Source: Thermoactinomyces daqus (GTDB lineage Bacteria; Bacillota; Bacilli; Thermoactinomycetales; Thermoactinomycetaceae). From it: a DNA stretch of 64,000 bases. The DNA is taken from positions 62,001 through 126,000 of the forward strand of contig NZ_JPST01000012.1 in assembly GCF_000763315.1 (NCBI RefSeq). Direction: 5' to 3'. The position numbers and the translations under genes are program-made. Numbering within the stretch: position 1 is the stretch's first letter; each line of letters starts with the position of its first letter. The notes beneath the pieces were generated by a model, which searched no databases, was not told where the DNA came from, and saw nothing but the letters and a program-made list of their open reading frames with translations. Positions 20,048 to 29,122 of this stretch are shown piece by piece.

Positions 20048-20791
20048 TTACCCTGCCCGCTTTCGCATTTCCAGAATATGTTGGTGTTCTGCGTCGCCTA
20101 AGTTTTTGAAAACGAGGGTTCCGGGATGGACATTGATTTCGTAAATCCATAAATGCCCCTCCTGATCGATTCCGATATCCAGCCCGAATTCGGACCATTT
20201 GGGATAGACCGAACTGATCCGCTTGGTTGCCCGGCGGGAAAGACGCATCATTTGATCGATCAGAAAGCGGGCTTCCATTTCGCCATAGCCCAGTTTTTCG
20301 ACCAGGAGCGGAAACACGTGGTATGACTTGCCACCGCTGTAGGCGTTGGTGACAAATCCCTTTTCGCGGGCAATCCGCGCCACGATGCCGACGACAACCC
20401 AGCGGCCGTCGATGCGCATGAGATGAGTGCGGATGTCAAACATCCGACCGCCCAGTGTTTTGCTGTTGATTCCCTGCTGGACGATATAGTGTCGGCGGTT
20501 CATTTTTTTGCGGTGAATCGCCTGCAGAAGGGAAGCATGCGATGCGTGAACGGACCGGGTTCCGTCATCCCGTACGCGGAGTGCAAAATGTCCGCTTTCC
20601 AGCCGGTCGATGCGCATCAGCCCCTTTCCCTGGCAGGAATTGTCGGGCTTCAGATAGACAAAGGGAAAAAACTGAAGCATGTGCTTCAGGGTATCCGAAC
20701 TCAGCCGGTGGGTGATCGGGATATGCGGAGCCACATATTCGTCTTGCCGCATGAGAAGAGCGTTTTCCCATTTACTGATGACGCTGCCCAT
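20048..20791 (-). CDS. YheC/YheD-family ATP-grasp, spore-coat-associated
   Basis: 247 residues of ATP-grasp fold. Features: FVYLKPDNSCQGKGLMRI (ATP-binding lysine and glycine loop), ALRVRDDG, VQQGINSKTLGGRMFDIRTHLM, and GLDIGIDQEGHLWIYEINVHPG with the metal-binding E and N. This matches the YheC/D coat-associated family, but it lacks the long N-terminal region of YheD. ATG 20791 has GGAGGAG upstream. Probably cotranscribed with the DUF2935 gene that ends 65 nt upstream. The ligase substrate is unknown. Confidence 0.82.
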   Translation of the reverse strand: MGSVISKWENALLMRQDEYVAPHIPITHRLSSDTLKHMLQFFPFVYLKPDNSCQGKGLMRIDRLESGHFALRVRDDGTRSVHASHASLLQAIHRKKMNRRHYIVQQGINSKTLGGRMFDIRTHLMRIDGRWVVVGIVARIAREKGFVTNAYSGGKSYHVFPLLVEKLGYGEMEARFLIDQMMRLSRRATKRISSVYPKWSEFGLDIGIDQEGHLWIYEINVHPGTLVFKNLGDAEHQHILEMRKRAG

Positions 20792-20856
20792 CGCAGACTC
20801 CTCCTGTTTGTTTTCAATAAAATATGTCCGGTCGGCCTTTCTTGATTGGATGCGTC

Positions 20857-21627
20857 TCATTCTTTGGGAAAAGGGGAGCATTTGGGTTGCCTGGCGGCAG
20901 AAACTTGTGCCAGTTTGTGCAGATAATAGCATTCTTCCCGATACATATGGTCGGCCATCAGCGGAGCAATCGTCCCCAGCACTTCTTTGGTCAGTCCCAT
21001 TTCCACCAGCTCTTTTAAAAAAGACTGAAACAGGATGATTTCCAGTTCAACTTCTTTATTGAAACGGGCCAGGGACGGGAAATGATGGAGACGGGTGCGC
21101 AGATATCCGGTTAACTCAACCGCCTTAATATAAAAAGATTCAAAGGTTTTGATAAAGTGGTGCTGCTTTTCCTTGATTTTCTTTTCCACTCCGTCCGTGT
21201 TGATTTGCAGTCCTTCGGCGTGTCCGGCCGCGTCCGGCAGCCACAACAGGTGATGATGCAGCGGGTGCAGGGGCGGAGGGGTTTGACCGCGGCGAAGGCT
21301 GGACAGGATGCGCATATATTCTTCCAGCTCATTTACCATGTGATTGATGAACGTAGGGGGAAGATGAAAGGAAAACTGGTCGGTAAGCAACCGGCATAAA
21401 AGATGCAATTTAAATTCTCTCAGCTCCTCGGCTGCTTTCTGGCACACTTCCAAATCAGCTGTTTCCGCCCGTTTCGCCAGTTGCAAGAAGGTTTGCAGCA
21501 GGGCAGAAGCCTTTTGAATTTCCTCTTGTTCTCCGGGGGAAAGGGCATCAAGGATAAACTGGCAGTGGTCTTTTAAGACCGGAAGCCAAAAGCGCTGTTC
21601 AAACGCATGTGAATCAGGGTGGTGCAT
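20857..21627 (-). CDS. DUF2935 four-helix protein
   Basis: 256 residues, almost wholly helical, made of two similar halves each beginning with an FxPVLKDH / HHFIKTFESFY-like helix and containing conserved His and Glu (E..HC, E.EIILFQSFL, DHMYREECYYL). This is the DUF2935 arrangement seen in Bacillus and Clostridium, possibly a di-metal bundle; its function is unknown. ATG 21627 follows AAAGGAGCGATCGT. Immediately upstream of the YheC-type gene on the same strand. Confidence 0.72.
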   Translation of the reverse strand: MHHPDSHAFEQRFWLPVLKDHCQFILDALSPGEQEEIQKASALLQTFLQLAKRAETADLEVCQKAAEELREFKLHLLCRLLTDQFSFHLPPTFINHMVNELEEYMRILSSLRRGQTPPPLHPLHHHLLWLPDAAGHAEGLQINTDGVEKKIKEKQHHFIKTFESFYIKAVELTGYLRTRLHHFPSLARFNKEVELEIILFQSFLKELVEMGLTKEVLGTIAPLMADHMYREECYYLHKLAQVSAARQPKCSPFPKE

Positions 21628-21852
21628 ACGATCGCTCCTTTTGGAAAAGTTGCTAAATTTTATGAAAGGAGTCGATCGGTTAGAATCGAAAAGGGGCGCA
21701 AAAGGAGGAGTTTGCGGCAAACCAGCCGATCTGTGTTGCTTTTTTATGGAAAAAATGCTTCTGTCCTTGGGGTTCGGGTGACAGGAAGGAGGAAAAGTCA
21801 CTCGACCCCGTTCCCAGGATAGCGACAAAAGGAACAGAAGCAGAAAAAGTGA

Positions 21853-22773
21853 TCAATTTTGGAAGAAGCTCTTTAACACGAAAAAGGCGTTGGCCGGGCG
21901 CTCGGCGATCCGGCGTGTGAAATAGGGATACCAGTCCATGCCGTACGGAGTGTAGACACGAACTTTATAGCCTTCGCTGACAAGTTGTCGCTGCAAGCCA
22001 TTACGCACTCCGTAGAGCATTTGAAATTCATAGAGATTGTCAGGAATCCGGTTTTCTTTCAACCATGCTTTCAGTTCATGAATGATCGCTTCGTCATGGG
22101 TGGCGATTGCCGTATAGTTTCCGTTTTGCAAGTGAAGCTGAACCAGTTTTACATAGTTGCGATCCACATCTTTTTTGTTCGGAAAAGCGACGCTGGCAGG
22201 CTCTTTGTATGCCCCTTTCACAATGCGCAAATTCACATTTTTCTTACCCAGATTGATAACATCCTGCTCAGATCGGTAGAGATAGGATTGAATCACCAAT
22301 CCGATATGGTCTTTTCCGTATTTGTCCACCAGTGTGTTAAAGATGTCGATGGTCACATCCAAACGCGGGGTATCTTCCATGTCGATGCGGACAAAATTTT
22401 GGGTTTCTTTTGCTTTTTGGGCAATCCGGTTCATGTTCTCCAAACAGAATGCATGATCGATATCCAAACCGAGTTGCGTCAATTTGACTGATACGTTGGA
22501 GTTGACACCGTTTTCTTTGATGGCATCGAAAATGTCGATGGCGGCCTGGGTTGCTTCGAGGGCTTCTTCACGGCTGGTAACGCTTTCGCCGAGGTGATCC
22601 AAAGTGACGATCAATCCTTCGTCATTCAAATGCTTGACCCTGTCCATTGCAGCACGCAAGCTTTCTCCGGCGACAAAACGGGCGGCTCCCAGTTTCATGC
22701 CATAGTTGGAGACAAACGATGTAACCGCTTTATTTCCAGCCAACGTTAGCACCACTTTGCGCGAAAGGGACAT
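21853..22773 (-). CDS. putB: Proline dehydrogenase
   Basis: 306 residues. FAD-dependent oxidation of proline to pyrroline-5-carboxylate, electrons passing to the membrane quinone pool. The beta/alpha-barrel has VSVKLTQLGLD, VRIDMEDT (flavin-site region), LRIVKGAYKEP, ATHDE and the proline-binding FQMLYGVR / YTPYG-W--YFTRRIAERP, all typical of monofunctional ProDH. ATG 22773 has GGAGGAATGGG upstream. Transcribed divergently from the P5C dehydrogenase gene, so the two catabolic steps face each other across a 218-nt control region. Confidence 0.95.
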   Translation of the reverse strand: MSLSRKVVLTLAGNKAVTSFVSNYGMKLGAARFVAGESLRAAMDRVKHLNDEGLIVTLDHLGESVTSREEALEATQAAIDIFDAIKENGVNSNVSVKLTQLGLDIDHAFCLENMNRIAQKAKETQNFVRIDMEDTPRLDVTIDIFNTLVDKYGKDHIGLVIQSYLYRSEQDVINLGKKNVNLRIVKGAYKEPASVAFPNKKDVDRNYVKLVQLHLQNGNYTAIATHDEAIIHELKAWLKENRIPDNLYEFQMLYGVRNGLQRQLVSEGYKVRVYTPYGMDWYPYFTRRIAERPANAFFVLKSFFQN

Positions 22774-22991
22774 TTCCCATTCCTCCACTTCGAGAAAATT
22801 AATTGATTACATATTATTTAGGTGAAAAAGACCATTTTCATTATATGTTCATAAATGAAATTAAACAATAGGTATATAATTCCCTCATTGATGAACCTAA
22901 TGACAATAAGGTAAAATGGAAACGTCCGGGAATGGTCCAATCGATTTATCCTGTTGCGCAAAGGTTTTTGCCTAAAAAGGAGGTACCTCTG
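22774..22991. promoter_or_regulatory. Divergent proline-catabolism control region
   Basis: AT-rich. Contains TGAAAA (22823-22828)-6 nt-TTTTCA (22835-22840), the imperfect palindrome TTCATAAATGAA (22848-22859), and a plus-strand -10 TATAAT (22875-22880) lacking a good -35. Absence of a -35 together with inverted repeats fits an activator-dependent promoter (PutR-type), but no consensus can be verified by eye. Confidence 0.45.
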
Positions 22992-24536
22992 ATGATCGAA
23001 TTTAAAAACGAACCCTTTACAGATTTCTCCAAAGAGGAAAACCGGAAAGCTTTTGAAACCGCTTTATTGAAAGTAAAGGCGGAGATGGGCAAAGAGTATG
23101 ACATTATTATCGGCGGGGAACGGATCAAAACCGGCCGCAAGGTAAAATCAATCAACCCGTCCAATGTGGATGAAGTGATCGGGATTGTTAACGAAGCAGA
23201 TACCGAATTGGCCGAAAAAGCGATGCAAACGGCATATGAAACTTTTAAAAGCTGGAAAAAAGTAAAACCGGAGGCACGGGCGTCTCTGCTGTTTAAGGCG
23301 GCTGCCATTCTCCGCCGCAAAAAGCATGAGTTTTCCGCCTGGATGGTGCTCGAAGCGGGAAAAAGCTGGGTGGAAGCAGATGCGGATACCGCTGAGGCCA
23401 TCGATTTCATGGAGTTTTACGGTCGGGAAATGATCCGTTTAAGCGAGCGGCAACCGTTGGTGCGCATTCCAGGTGAAGACAACCATCTTTATTACCGGCC
23501 GCTCGGAGTTGGCGCCATCATTCCGCCGTGGAACTTCCCGCTTGCCATCTTGGTGGGAATGACCACGTCGGCCATTGTCACCGGAAACACCGTTGTCCTG
23601 AAACCGGCCACTCCGACCAACGTGATCGCCGCGAAATTCATGGAAGTCTTGCACGAAGCCGGGGTGCCGGATGGCGTGGTCAACTACGTTCCGGGTCCCG
23701 GCGGCGAAGTGGGCGAATACTTTGTAACCCATCCGCTCACCCGGTTCATTTCCTTCACCGGCTCCAAAGAAGTCGGCTTGCGCATTAATGAATTGGCTGC
23801 AAAACGGGCGCCGGGACAAAAATGGATCAAGCGCGTCATCGCGGAGATGGGCGGCAAGGACGGCATTGTTGTCGATTCCGATTGTGATCTGGACTTTGCG
23901 GCAGAGACGATTGTCAAATCGGCATTCGGGTTCTCCGGGCAAAAATGCTCGGCCTGCTCACGCGTCATTGCACATCAGGATATTTATGACGAACTGTTGG
24001 AAAAAGTGGTGGCTAAAACCAGCCAATTGAAAGTCGGCGAAGCGCAAACGCCGGGCATCGACCTCGGTCCGGTTGTGGATGAAAAAGCGTACAATAAAAT
24101 TCTCGAGTATATTGAAATCGGGAAAAAAGAAGGGCGCTTGATGACCGGCGGCGGGAAAGCGGAAGGAAACGGCTATTTCATTCAACCGACGGTATTCGCT
24201 GATGTGGCACCAGATGCCCGCATCGCTCAGGAAGAGATCTTTGGTCCCGTAGTCGCTTTCATCAAAGCAAAAGACTTTGACCATGCGTTGGAAATTGCCA
24301 ACAACACCGAGTTTGGCCTGACGGGTTCCGTGATCAGCCGCAACCGTCTGCATTTGGAAAAAGCCCGCGAAGAGTTTTTCGTCGGCAATCTGTATTTCAA
24401 CCGCAAATGCACAGGCGCATTGGTTGGCGTTCATCCTTTCGGCGGTTTCAACATGTCCGGAACCGACTCCAAAGCAGGCGGACGCGACTACCTCTTGCTG
24501 TTCACACAAGCGCAAGTGGTCTCTGAGCAACTTTAA
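22992..24536 (+). CDS. rocA: 1-pyrroline-5-carboxylate dehydrogenase
   Basis: 514 residues (Bacillus RocA/PutC are 515). NAD-dependent oxidation of glutamate semialdehyde to glutamate. ALDH signatures: [32 protein letters not shown], the catalytic glutamate in AEMGGKDG (MGGKDGI), and the catalytic Cys in [11 protein letters not shown]. The C-terminal [14 protein letters not shown] is typical of the P5CDH class. ATG 22992 with AAGGAGGTACC. The open frame extends 20 codons upstream without a ribosome site. Pairs with divergent putB; putC would be an equally valid name. Confidence 0.94.
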   Translation: MIEFKNEPFTDFSKEENRKAFETALLKVKAEMGKEYDIIIGGERIKTGRKVKSINPSNVDEVIGIVNEADTELAEKAMQTAYETFKSWKKVKPEARASLLFKAAAILRRKKHEFSAWMVLEAGKSWVEADADTAEAIDFMEFYGREMIRLSERQPLVRIPGEDNHLYYRPLGVGAIIPPWNFPLAILVGMTTSAIVTGNTVVLKPATPTNVIAAKFMEVLHEAGVPDGVVNYVPGPGGEVGEYFVTHPLTRFISFTGSKEVGLRINELAAKRAPGQKWIKRVIAEMGGKDGIVVDSDCDLDFAAETIVKSAFGFSGQKCSACSRVIAHQDIYDELLEKVVAKTSQLKVGEAQTPGIDLGPVVDEKAYNKILEYIEIGKKEGRLMTGGGKAEGNGYFIQPTVFADVAPDARIAQEEIFGPVVAFIKAKDFDHALEIANNTEFGLTGSVISRNRLHLEKAREEFFVGNLYFNRKCTGALVGVHPFGGFNMSGTDSKAGGRDYLLLFTQAQVVSEQL

Positions 24537-24547
24537 ACCAATCTCCG

Positions 24548-24580
24548 AAAAACCGCATCCAAATCCGGGTGCGGTTTTTT
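24548..24580 (+). terminator. Terminator of P5C dehydrogenase
   Basis: AAAACCGCA / TGCGGTTTTTT stem with a 12-nt loop and T6. Confidence 0.9.
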
Positions 24581-24708
24581 ATGAATCGCTGCCCCCGAAC
24601 TTTCCCGATTGCATCCAAAACGGATGATTAAAAATTCAGAACAAATACTGTACAGCCTGTGTTTTTTCTTTATAATGGAATAAAAAGGAAACGAATGAGG
24701 CTGATGTA

Positions 24709-25047
24709 ATGGATGAAGTAAAGTCCTTATTGCATGCGATTATGGAACGGCTGGACGTACAAAGCGCCAACATTGAACAGATGAAAGCGGATCTTGCCAA
24801 GCTGAGTGAGGGTTTGCTCCGTGTCGAAACCCGTGTGGAAGAATTGAGCCGGCAATGGAGTGAAACCAGCGAAACGGTTGAGGGAATTCAAAAGGAGATC
24901 ATCTCTCTCAAACAAACGCAGAAACGGTTTGACGAGCAACTGCTGAAAGAAGAAGATTGGCAGAAGCAGATCATGCAGGCTCTTTCGCTGACTTCAGGAG
25001 AGCGCGAAAAGACGTTGAAAAAAGGGGTCAATAAAAGCGCCGGATAA
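24709..25047 (+). CDS. Hypothetical coiled-coil protein
   Basis: 112 residues, nearly all predicted helix with heptad spacing of Leu/Ile/Val (residues ~5-90): repeated units such as VETRVEELSRQ and EGIQKEIISLKQTQK. No cysteine, no membrane segment, basic end. TATAAT at 24671-24676 is a candidate -10; AGGCTGATGTA is a modest ribosome site. A terminator follows at once, so it is monocistronic. Resembles other short DivIVA- or tropomyosin-like coiled coils only in composition; no family recognised. Confidence 0.65.
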   Translation: MDEVKSLLHAIMERLDVQSANIEQMKADLAKLSEGLLRVETRVEELSRQWSETSETVEGIQKEIISLKQTQKRFDEQLLKEEDWQKQIMQALSLTSGEREKTLKKGVNKSAG

Positions 25048-25086
25048 AACCCGGACTTCCCGAAAAGGGCAAGCCCGGGTTTTTTG
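25046..25086 (+). terminator. Terminator of the coiled-coil gene
   Basis: AACCCGG-CTT arm and AAG-CCCGGGTT arm around a CCCGAAAAGGG inner hairpin, then TTTTTTG. Confidence 0.8.
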
Positions 25087-25217
25087 TTGCATAGAATAGT
25101 TTGTGACATCTCTGGTAATTGGCTGGACGGCAAACATTGCCTTCCATTATGATCAAAGATGATAGAAAACATTTATGCCCTGTCTAAAACAATCCGGGAT
25201 GAAAATTAACAACATTC

Positions 25218-25294
25218 GGAGGGGAGTGAAACCCCTTTGAGCGACCATTGCCAAGATGGGAGCGAAGGGGCCCCGCCGACCATTATGACACTTC
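25218..25294 (+). ncRNA. Candidate structured leader RNA upstream of the DedA gene
   Basis: Nested pairings: GGAGTG (25223-25228) with CACTTC (25289-25294); CCCCTT (25232-25237) with AAGGGG (25265-25270); an internal loop TGAGCGA/GAGCG; and CCAT (25245-25248) with ATGG (25256-25259), closed by TGCCAAG. Competing pairs exist: GGGG 25221-25224 with CCCC 25232-25235, and the palindrome GGGGCCCC (25267-25274). It ends 42 nt before the DedA ATG. An alternative reading is a 24-codon leader peptide from TTG 25237 to TGA 25311 behind GGAGGGG. No known riboswitch class was recognised. Confidence 0.4.
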
Positions 25295-25336
25295 ACAGAA
25301 AATCGCAATGAAAAAGGCAGGTAAGGGGATACGAAA

Positions 25337-25954
25337 ATGGACCAATTTATCTATTCGGTGCTGGAGTGGCTTTCCAGTCTGGGTTATTTCGGCATCGCTC
25401 TTGGACTGATGGTTGAGGTAATTCCGAGCGAAATCGTTCTTGCCTATGGCGGTTTTCTCATCGCTTCCGGGCAAATCAATTTTGTCGGAGCCCTGATTGC
25501 CGGCACGATCGGCGGGGTTCTGGCCCAGGTTTTTCTGTACTGGATCGGTTATTACGGCGGCCGCCCTTTTTTGGAGAAGTACGGCAAATATCTCCTGATC
25601 AAGAAAAAGCATTTGGATGTGGCAGAGTCCTGGTTTGACCGTTACGGCACGGGTGTGATCTTTGGCGCGCGCTTTATTCCGGTCGTTCGCCATGCCATTT
25701 CCATTCCGGCCGGAATTTCCAAAATGCCGCTGTCCCGCTTTACTCTGTTGACCACGCTGGCGATTGTTCCGTGGTCGGTACTGTTTTTATATCTGGGAAT
25801 GCAGCTGGGCAGTAGTTGGAAAGAGATCGAGGAGATCGCCGCTCCCTACACCGATGATGCGGCCATTGTCGCCGGTGTGCTGCTTCTGCTCTATTTCCTG
25901 TTCCAGTGGTATCGCAAAAAGCAGCGTTCCCGAAATGGTTTTTCTCCAAGATAA
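25337..25954 (+). CDS. DedA-family (SNARE-associated/VTT) membrane protein
   Basis: 205 residues, polytopic. DedA landmarks: N-terminal amphipathic entry with E-IPSEIVLAYGGFLIASG, the GG-LAQ-FLYWIGYYGGRPFLEKYGKYLL loop, and GARFIPVVRHAISIPAGISKMPLSRFTLLT, whose Arg and Gly residues are characteristic. DedA proteins act in membrane-potential homeostasis and as phospholipid (undecaprenyl-phosphate or phosphatidylethanolamine) flippase or transporter candidates. ATG 25337 with AAGGGGATACG. A basic C-terminal tail (RKKQRSR) faces the cytoplasm. Preceded by a potentially regulatory leader. Confidence 0.9.
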   Translation: MDQFIYSVLEWLSSLGYFGIALGLMVEVIPSEIVLAYGGFLIASGQINFVGALIAGTIGGVLAQVFLYWIGYYGGRPFLEKYGKYLLIKKKHLDVAESWFDRYGTGVIFGARFIPVVRHAISIPAGISKMPLSRFTLLTTLAIVPWSVLFLYLGMQLGSSWKEIEEIAAPYTDDAAIVAGVLLLLYFLFQWYRKKQRSRNGFSPR

Positions 25955-26037
25955 GATTTCCCTCCTTTGGGTGTAACCGTTTCCGGTATATAATAAAATA
26001 GAAATGTTGTGACTTGTCCCTTAAAGGAGGGAAGAGA

Positions 26038-26280
26038 GTGAGTATCAGCGGAATTGAATGGATTCTGATCTTCGTCGTCGCTCTTATCTTGTTCGGCCCG
26101 AAAAAACTTCCCGAACTGGGACGGGCTGTCGGCAAATCCATACGTGAGTTTAAAAAAGCCACCAACGGGATTTTGAGCGAGGATGAGGAGAAAAAGCCGG
26201 AACCGGTGAAACTGGCACAAGATCATGAAAAGGCGGGAGAGACGAAGCAACAGTCGGAAAACGGGGCACATCTGAAATGA
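26038..26280 (+). CDS. tatA: Sec-independent translocase subunit TatA
   Basis: 80 residues. An N-terminal membrane helix (IEWILIFVVALILF) is followed by the TatA hinge FGPKKLPELGRAVGKSIREFKKA, then a charged, disordered tail. TatA oligomers form the passage for folded twin-arginine substrates with TatC, which is not in the window. GTG 26038 has AAGGAGGG 7 nt upstream. TATAAT at 25989-25994 is the likely -10. Confidence 0.93.
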   Translation: MSISGIEWILIFVVALILFGPKKLPELGRAVGKSIREFKKATNGILSEDEEKKPEPVKLAQDHEKAGETKQQSENGAHLK

Positions 26281-26281
26281 C

Positions 26282-26313
26282 AAAAAACCAGGCGGTTCAG
26301 GGCCTGGTTTTTT
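26282..26313 (+). terminator. Terminator of tatA
   Basis: AAAAAACCAGG / CCTGGTTTTTT with a 10-nt loop; the symmetric A/T tails would also serve the convergent gene. Confidence 0.9.
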
Positions 26314-26322
26314 GCTGCGCTT

Positions 26323-26679
26323 TTAAGCAAGCTCTTTTTGCGTCCTGCCAGTCCGAAGCAACCAGCGGTGCTGAAAATGTTCCGTCACGGCTAGCAGCCA
26401 TCCTGTCACCAGAGCGCCAAACACATTGACATATGCGCCTGGGAGCAGTTGGCCGACAAAATAGACGATCAGCGAAGCGAAAATGAAATCGAGGACGTTA
26501 TTTTCCCAAAGACGCCCGCGCCTGAGAAAGATGATTTCCATCAAGTGCCCCGTCAGAGCGAGCAAAACGCCGGTCACGATGGCCTGATAAATGTTAAAGA
26601 AGTACACTTCGCTCAGGACCCGGTCTGCGAAGATTACGACGAGCGGACAGATGATCAATTTAAGCAACAATCCGGCCAT
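26323..26679 (-). CDS. DUF2512-like membrane protein (second YndM relative)
   Basis: 118 residues with four hydrophobic helices in the same arrangement as the 19447-19839 protein: short N-terminal LLLKLIICPLVVIFADRV, a loop after helix 2 with LMEIIFLRRGRLWENNVLDF, and a C-terminal HFQHRWLLR. Sequence identity with the first copy is low, so it is an older paralogue. ATG with GAGGAGGAG upstream. Function unknown. Confidence 0.65.
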   Translation of the reverse strand: MAGLLLKLIICPLVVIFADRVLSEVYFFNIYQAIVTGVLLALTGHLMEIIFLRRGRLWENNVLDFIFASLIVYFVGQLLPGAYVNVFGALVTGWLLAVTEHFQHRWLLRTGRTQKELA

Positions 26680-26749
26680 TCTTTCTCCTCCTCTACTTAC
26701 ATCATCTCAGACCGGGATTCTTTTTATGCAAGAAGAGGTTGGAGAAAGG

Positions 26750-26971
26750 TTAACAACAGCGGCGGATGGAGCCTCCCCCGTATTTTTCGTCGATGGCCCG
26801 CCGGTGAAATTCCGCTTCGGTCAGCGGGGTTTCATCCGGATGAGCTTTCCGGAAATGTTCCAGATAGCGTTCATAGTTGGGCACTCCCGCGATTTCATTC
26901 AGCACATTGGCGATTTTTCGGAAAGCCCGTTTCCATTTGGGGCAGGCCTGATCGCCATTCATGCGCATCAT
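26750..26971 (-). CDS. ybdD: YbdD/YjiX-family (DUF466) small protein
   Basis: 73 residues. The DUF466 pattern is complete: NEIAGVPNYERYLEHFRKAHPDETPLTEAEFHRRAIDEKYG, with a cysteine-bearing end. This family is almost always encoded just after CstA-type pyruvate/peptide transporters and is needed for their activity in enterobacteria. Its ATG overlaps the cstA stop by 4 nt, so the two are translationally coupled. Confidence 0.9.
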   Translation of the reverse strand: MMRMNGDQACPKWKRAFRKIANVLNEIAGVPNYERYLEHFRKAHPDETPLTEAEFHRRAIDEKYGGGSIRRCC

Positions 26972-29049
26972 CCCCCGATCACCCCGGATTGACGGCCGAT
27001 ATAGGGAGATTCTTTTAATGGAAGCTTTTCACGCTTGACCAGGATTTTGTACCAGACGCGGATTGCATCAATGACGATCACGGCCACCAAAATCATGAAG
27101 ATCGCAGTAAGAATGGCATCGATCTGATTATTCAGCACGATTCTTTGCATTTCTTCGACCGACTTGGCCGGGTTCAGCACCTGTCCGGAGGAAATTGCTT
27201 TTTGGTAGACATCGGCCGCTTTCAGAAAACTGATCGACGCTTTTTCATGGAAAAGCTTTTGCCAGCCGGCTGTCATGGTTACTGCCGTCAGCCAGGCAAG
27301 CGGGACGATGGTGATCCAGGAGTAAGCCGTTTTGCCCATTTTGATCAATATGGTTGAGCCGACGACCAGGGCGACGACCGCCAGCATCTGGTTGGCGATT
27401 CCAAACAGCGGCCATAACGTGTTAATCCCGCCAAGCGGGTCGACTACACCCTGATAGAGGAAATATCCCCAGGCGGCGACGATGAGCGCGCTGGACAGGA
27501 CGTTGGCCGGGTACCAGTCGGTTTTGCCCAGTTTGGGGGCAAAGCGGCCTAGCAAGTCCTGCAGGATGAAACGCCCCACCCGCGTTCCGGCGTCGATGGT
27601 GGTCAGGATGAAGACGGCTTCAAAGAGAATGGCAAAATGATACCAAAAAGCCATCATTGTTTTGCCGCCGATGATGCTCGAGAATATGGTGGCCATTCCA
27701 ATCGCCAGCGTCGGAGCGCCTCCTGTGCGGGACAGGATGGTTTTTTCCCCGATCGATTGCGCCAACTGCTGAAGATCTTGCGGCGTGACTTTAAAGATGT
27801 CGCCAAATTGGGAAATCGTATGGGCGGCGGTTGCCAGATCCGTGCCGATCACCGAAGCGGGACTGTTCAGCGCAAAGTAGGTTCCCGGCGTCAAGACACA
27901 GGCGGCGATCAAAGCCATGATCGCGACAAACGATTCGGTCAGCATGCCCCCGTAGCCGATCATCGGCGCATGCGATTCGCGCATGATCATTTTCGGCGTT
28001 GTTCCCGAAGAGACCAGCGCATGGAATCCGGAGATGGAACCACAGGCGATGGTGATAAACACAAACGGGAACAGATTGCCGGCGAAAACGGGACCGGTTC
28101 CGTCGATAAAACGGGTAAACGCAGGCATCTGCAAATCCGGCATCACCAGCAGAATTCCGAGCGCCAAAGCCCCGATCGTTCCAACCTTGAGAAACGTGCT
28201 GAGGTAATCGCGAGGAGCCAGCAGCAGCCACACGGGCAGAACCGAAGCGATAAAGCCGTAGATGATCATCATCCAGGCAATCGTCTTTCCGTCAAACGTG
28301 AACAGGGCTGCGAGCGAAGGATGCTGGGAAACATACTGGCCGCCGTATAAAGCGAGCAAGAGCAGAACAAAGCCGATCAGGGATACTTCCAGCACCTTGC
28401 CGGGGCGGATATACCGCATGTACAGTCCCATGAACAAAGCGATCGGGAGCGTCATGGCGATGGTAAACATTCCCCACGGGCTGTTTGCGAGCGCTTTCAC
28501 GACGACCAATGCGAGGACGGCAATCAGGATGATCATAATGCCCAGGATGGCAAACATCGCAGTAAATCCGCCGACCGGACCGATTTCTTCGCGGGCCATG
28601 TCCCCAAGCGATTTGCCGTTGCGGCGCATTGACCCGAACAAGATGATAAAATCCTGTACGGCTCCTCCGAGGACAACCCCGACGATAATCCATAAGGTTC
28701 CCGGGAGATAGCCCATCTGGGCAGCCAGAATCGGCCCTACCAGCGGTCCGGCCCCGGCGATCGCCGCAAAATGGTGTCCAAATAAGATCCATTTGTTGGT
28801 CGGCACAAAATCTTTTCCGTCATTATGAATTTCTGCCGGAGTTTTTCGATTGTCATCCAATTCAAAAACTTTTCTGGCCATAAAACGGGAATAAAACCGA
28901 TAAGCGACTGCATAAGTGCAAATGGCGGCGACGATGAGCCACATGGCGTTGACCGATTCGCCCCGGTGCAGGGCCAAAATGGCGAAACCTGCTGCGCCGA
29001 GGGCGGAGATCGCAGCCCAAACGAGGATCGAAATCCAACGATTTTTCAC
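26968..29049 (-). CDS. cstA: CstA-family carbon-starvation transporter (pyruvate/peptide uptake)
   Basis: 693 residues, about 16-18 membrane helices. CstA signature: N-terminal FVPTNKWILFGHHFAAIAGAGPLVGPILAAQMGYLPG, then GGAVQDFIILFGSMRRNGKSL, and ACGSISGFHALVSSGTTPK in the centre. Known members import pyruvate or peptides during carbon limitation. GTG start with GGAGGG 5-10 nt upstream. A strong promoter precedes it and ybdD follows. The substrate in this organism is not determinable by sequence alone. Confidence 0.94.
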   Translation of the reverse strand: MKNRWISILVWAAISALGAAGFAILALHRGESVNAMWLIVAAICTYAVAYRFYSRFMARKVFELDDNRKTPAEIHNDGKDFVPTNKWILFGHHFAAIAGAGPLVGPILAAQMGYLPGTLWIIVGVVLGGAVQDFIILFGSMRRNGKSLGDMAREEIGPVGGFTAMFAILGIMIILIAVLALVVVKALANSPWGMFTIAMTLPIALFMGLYMRYIRPGKVLEVSLIGFVLLLLALYGGQYVSQHPSLAALFTFDGKTIAWMMIIYGFIASVLPVWLLLAPRDYLSTFLKVGTIGALALGILLVMPDLQMPAFTRFIDGTGPVFAGNLFPFVFITIACGSISGFHALVSSGTTPKMIMRESHAPMIGYGGMLTESFVAIMALIAACVLTPGTYFALNSPASVIGTDLATAAHTISQFGDIFKVTPQDLQQLAQSIGEKTILSRTGGAPTLAIGMATIFSSIIGGKTMMAFWYHFAILFEAVFILTTIDAGTRVGRFILQDLLGRFAPKLGKTDWYPANVLSSALIVAAWGYFLYQGVVDPLGGINTLWPLFGIANQMLAVVALVVGSTILIKMGKTAYSWITIVPLAWLTAVTMTAGWQKLFHEKASISFLKAADVYQKAISSGQVLNPAKSVEEMQRIVLNNQIDAILTAIFMILVAVIVIDAIRVWYKILVKREKLPLKESPYIGRQSGVIGG

Positions 29050-29092
29050 GTCCGAGCCCTCCTGATTTCATAAATTTGATAAAAATAATGGA

Positions 29093-29122
29093 ATTATACT
29101 TATTATACTGAAAAGATTTCAA
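29093..29122 (-). promoter_or_regulatory. Sigma-A-type promoter of cstA-ybdD
   Basis: On the minus strand: TTGAAA (29117-29122), 18-nt spacer, TATAAT (29093-29098), about 44 nt before the GTG start. Confidence 0.7.

Noticed and set aside
25130-25300. yybP-ykoY (Mn), THF, c-di-AMP or guanidine riboswitch upstream of DedA
   Set aside because: A GGGGAG element is present, but the conserved second halves of these aptamers are absent.
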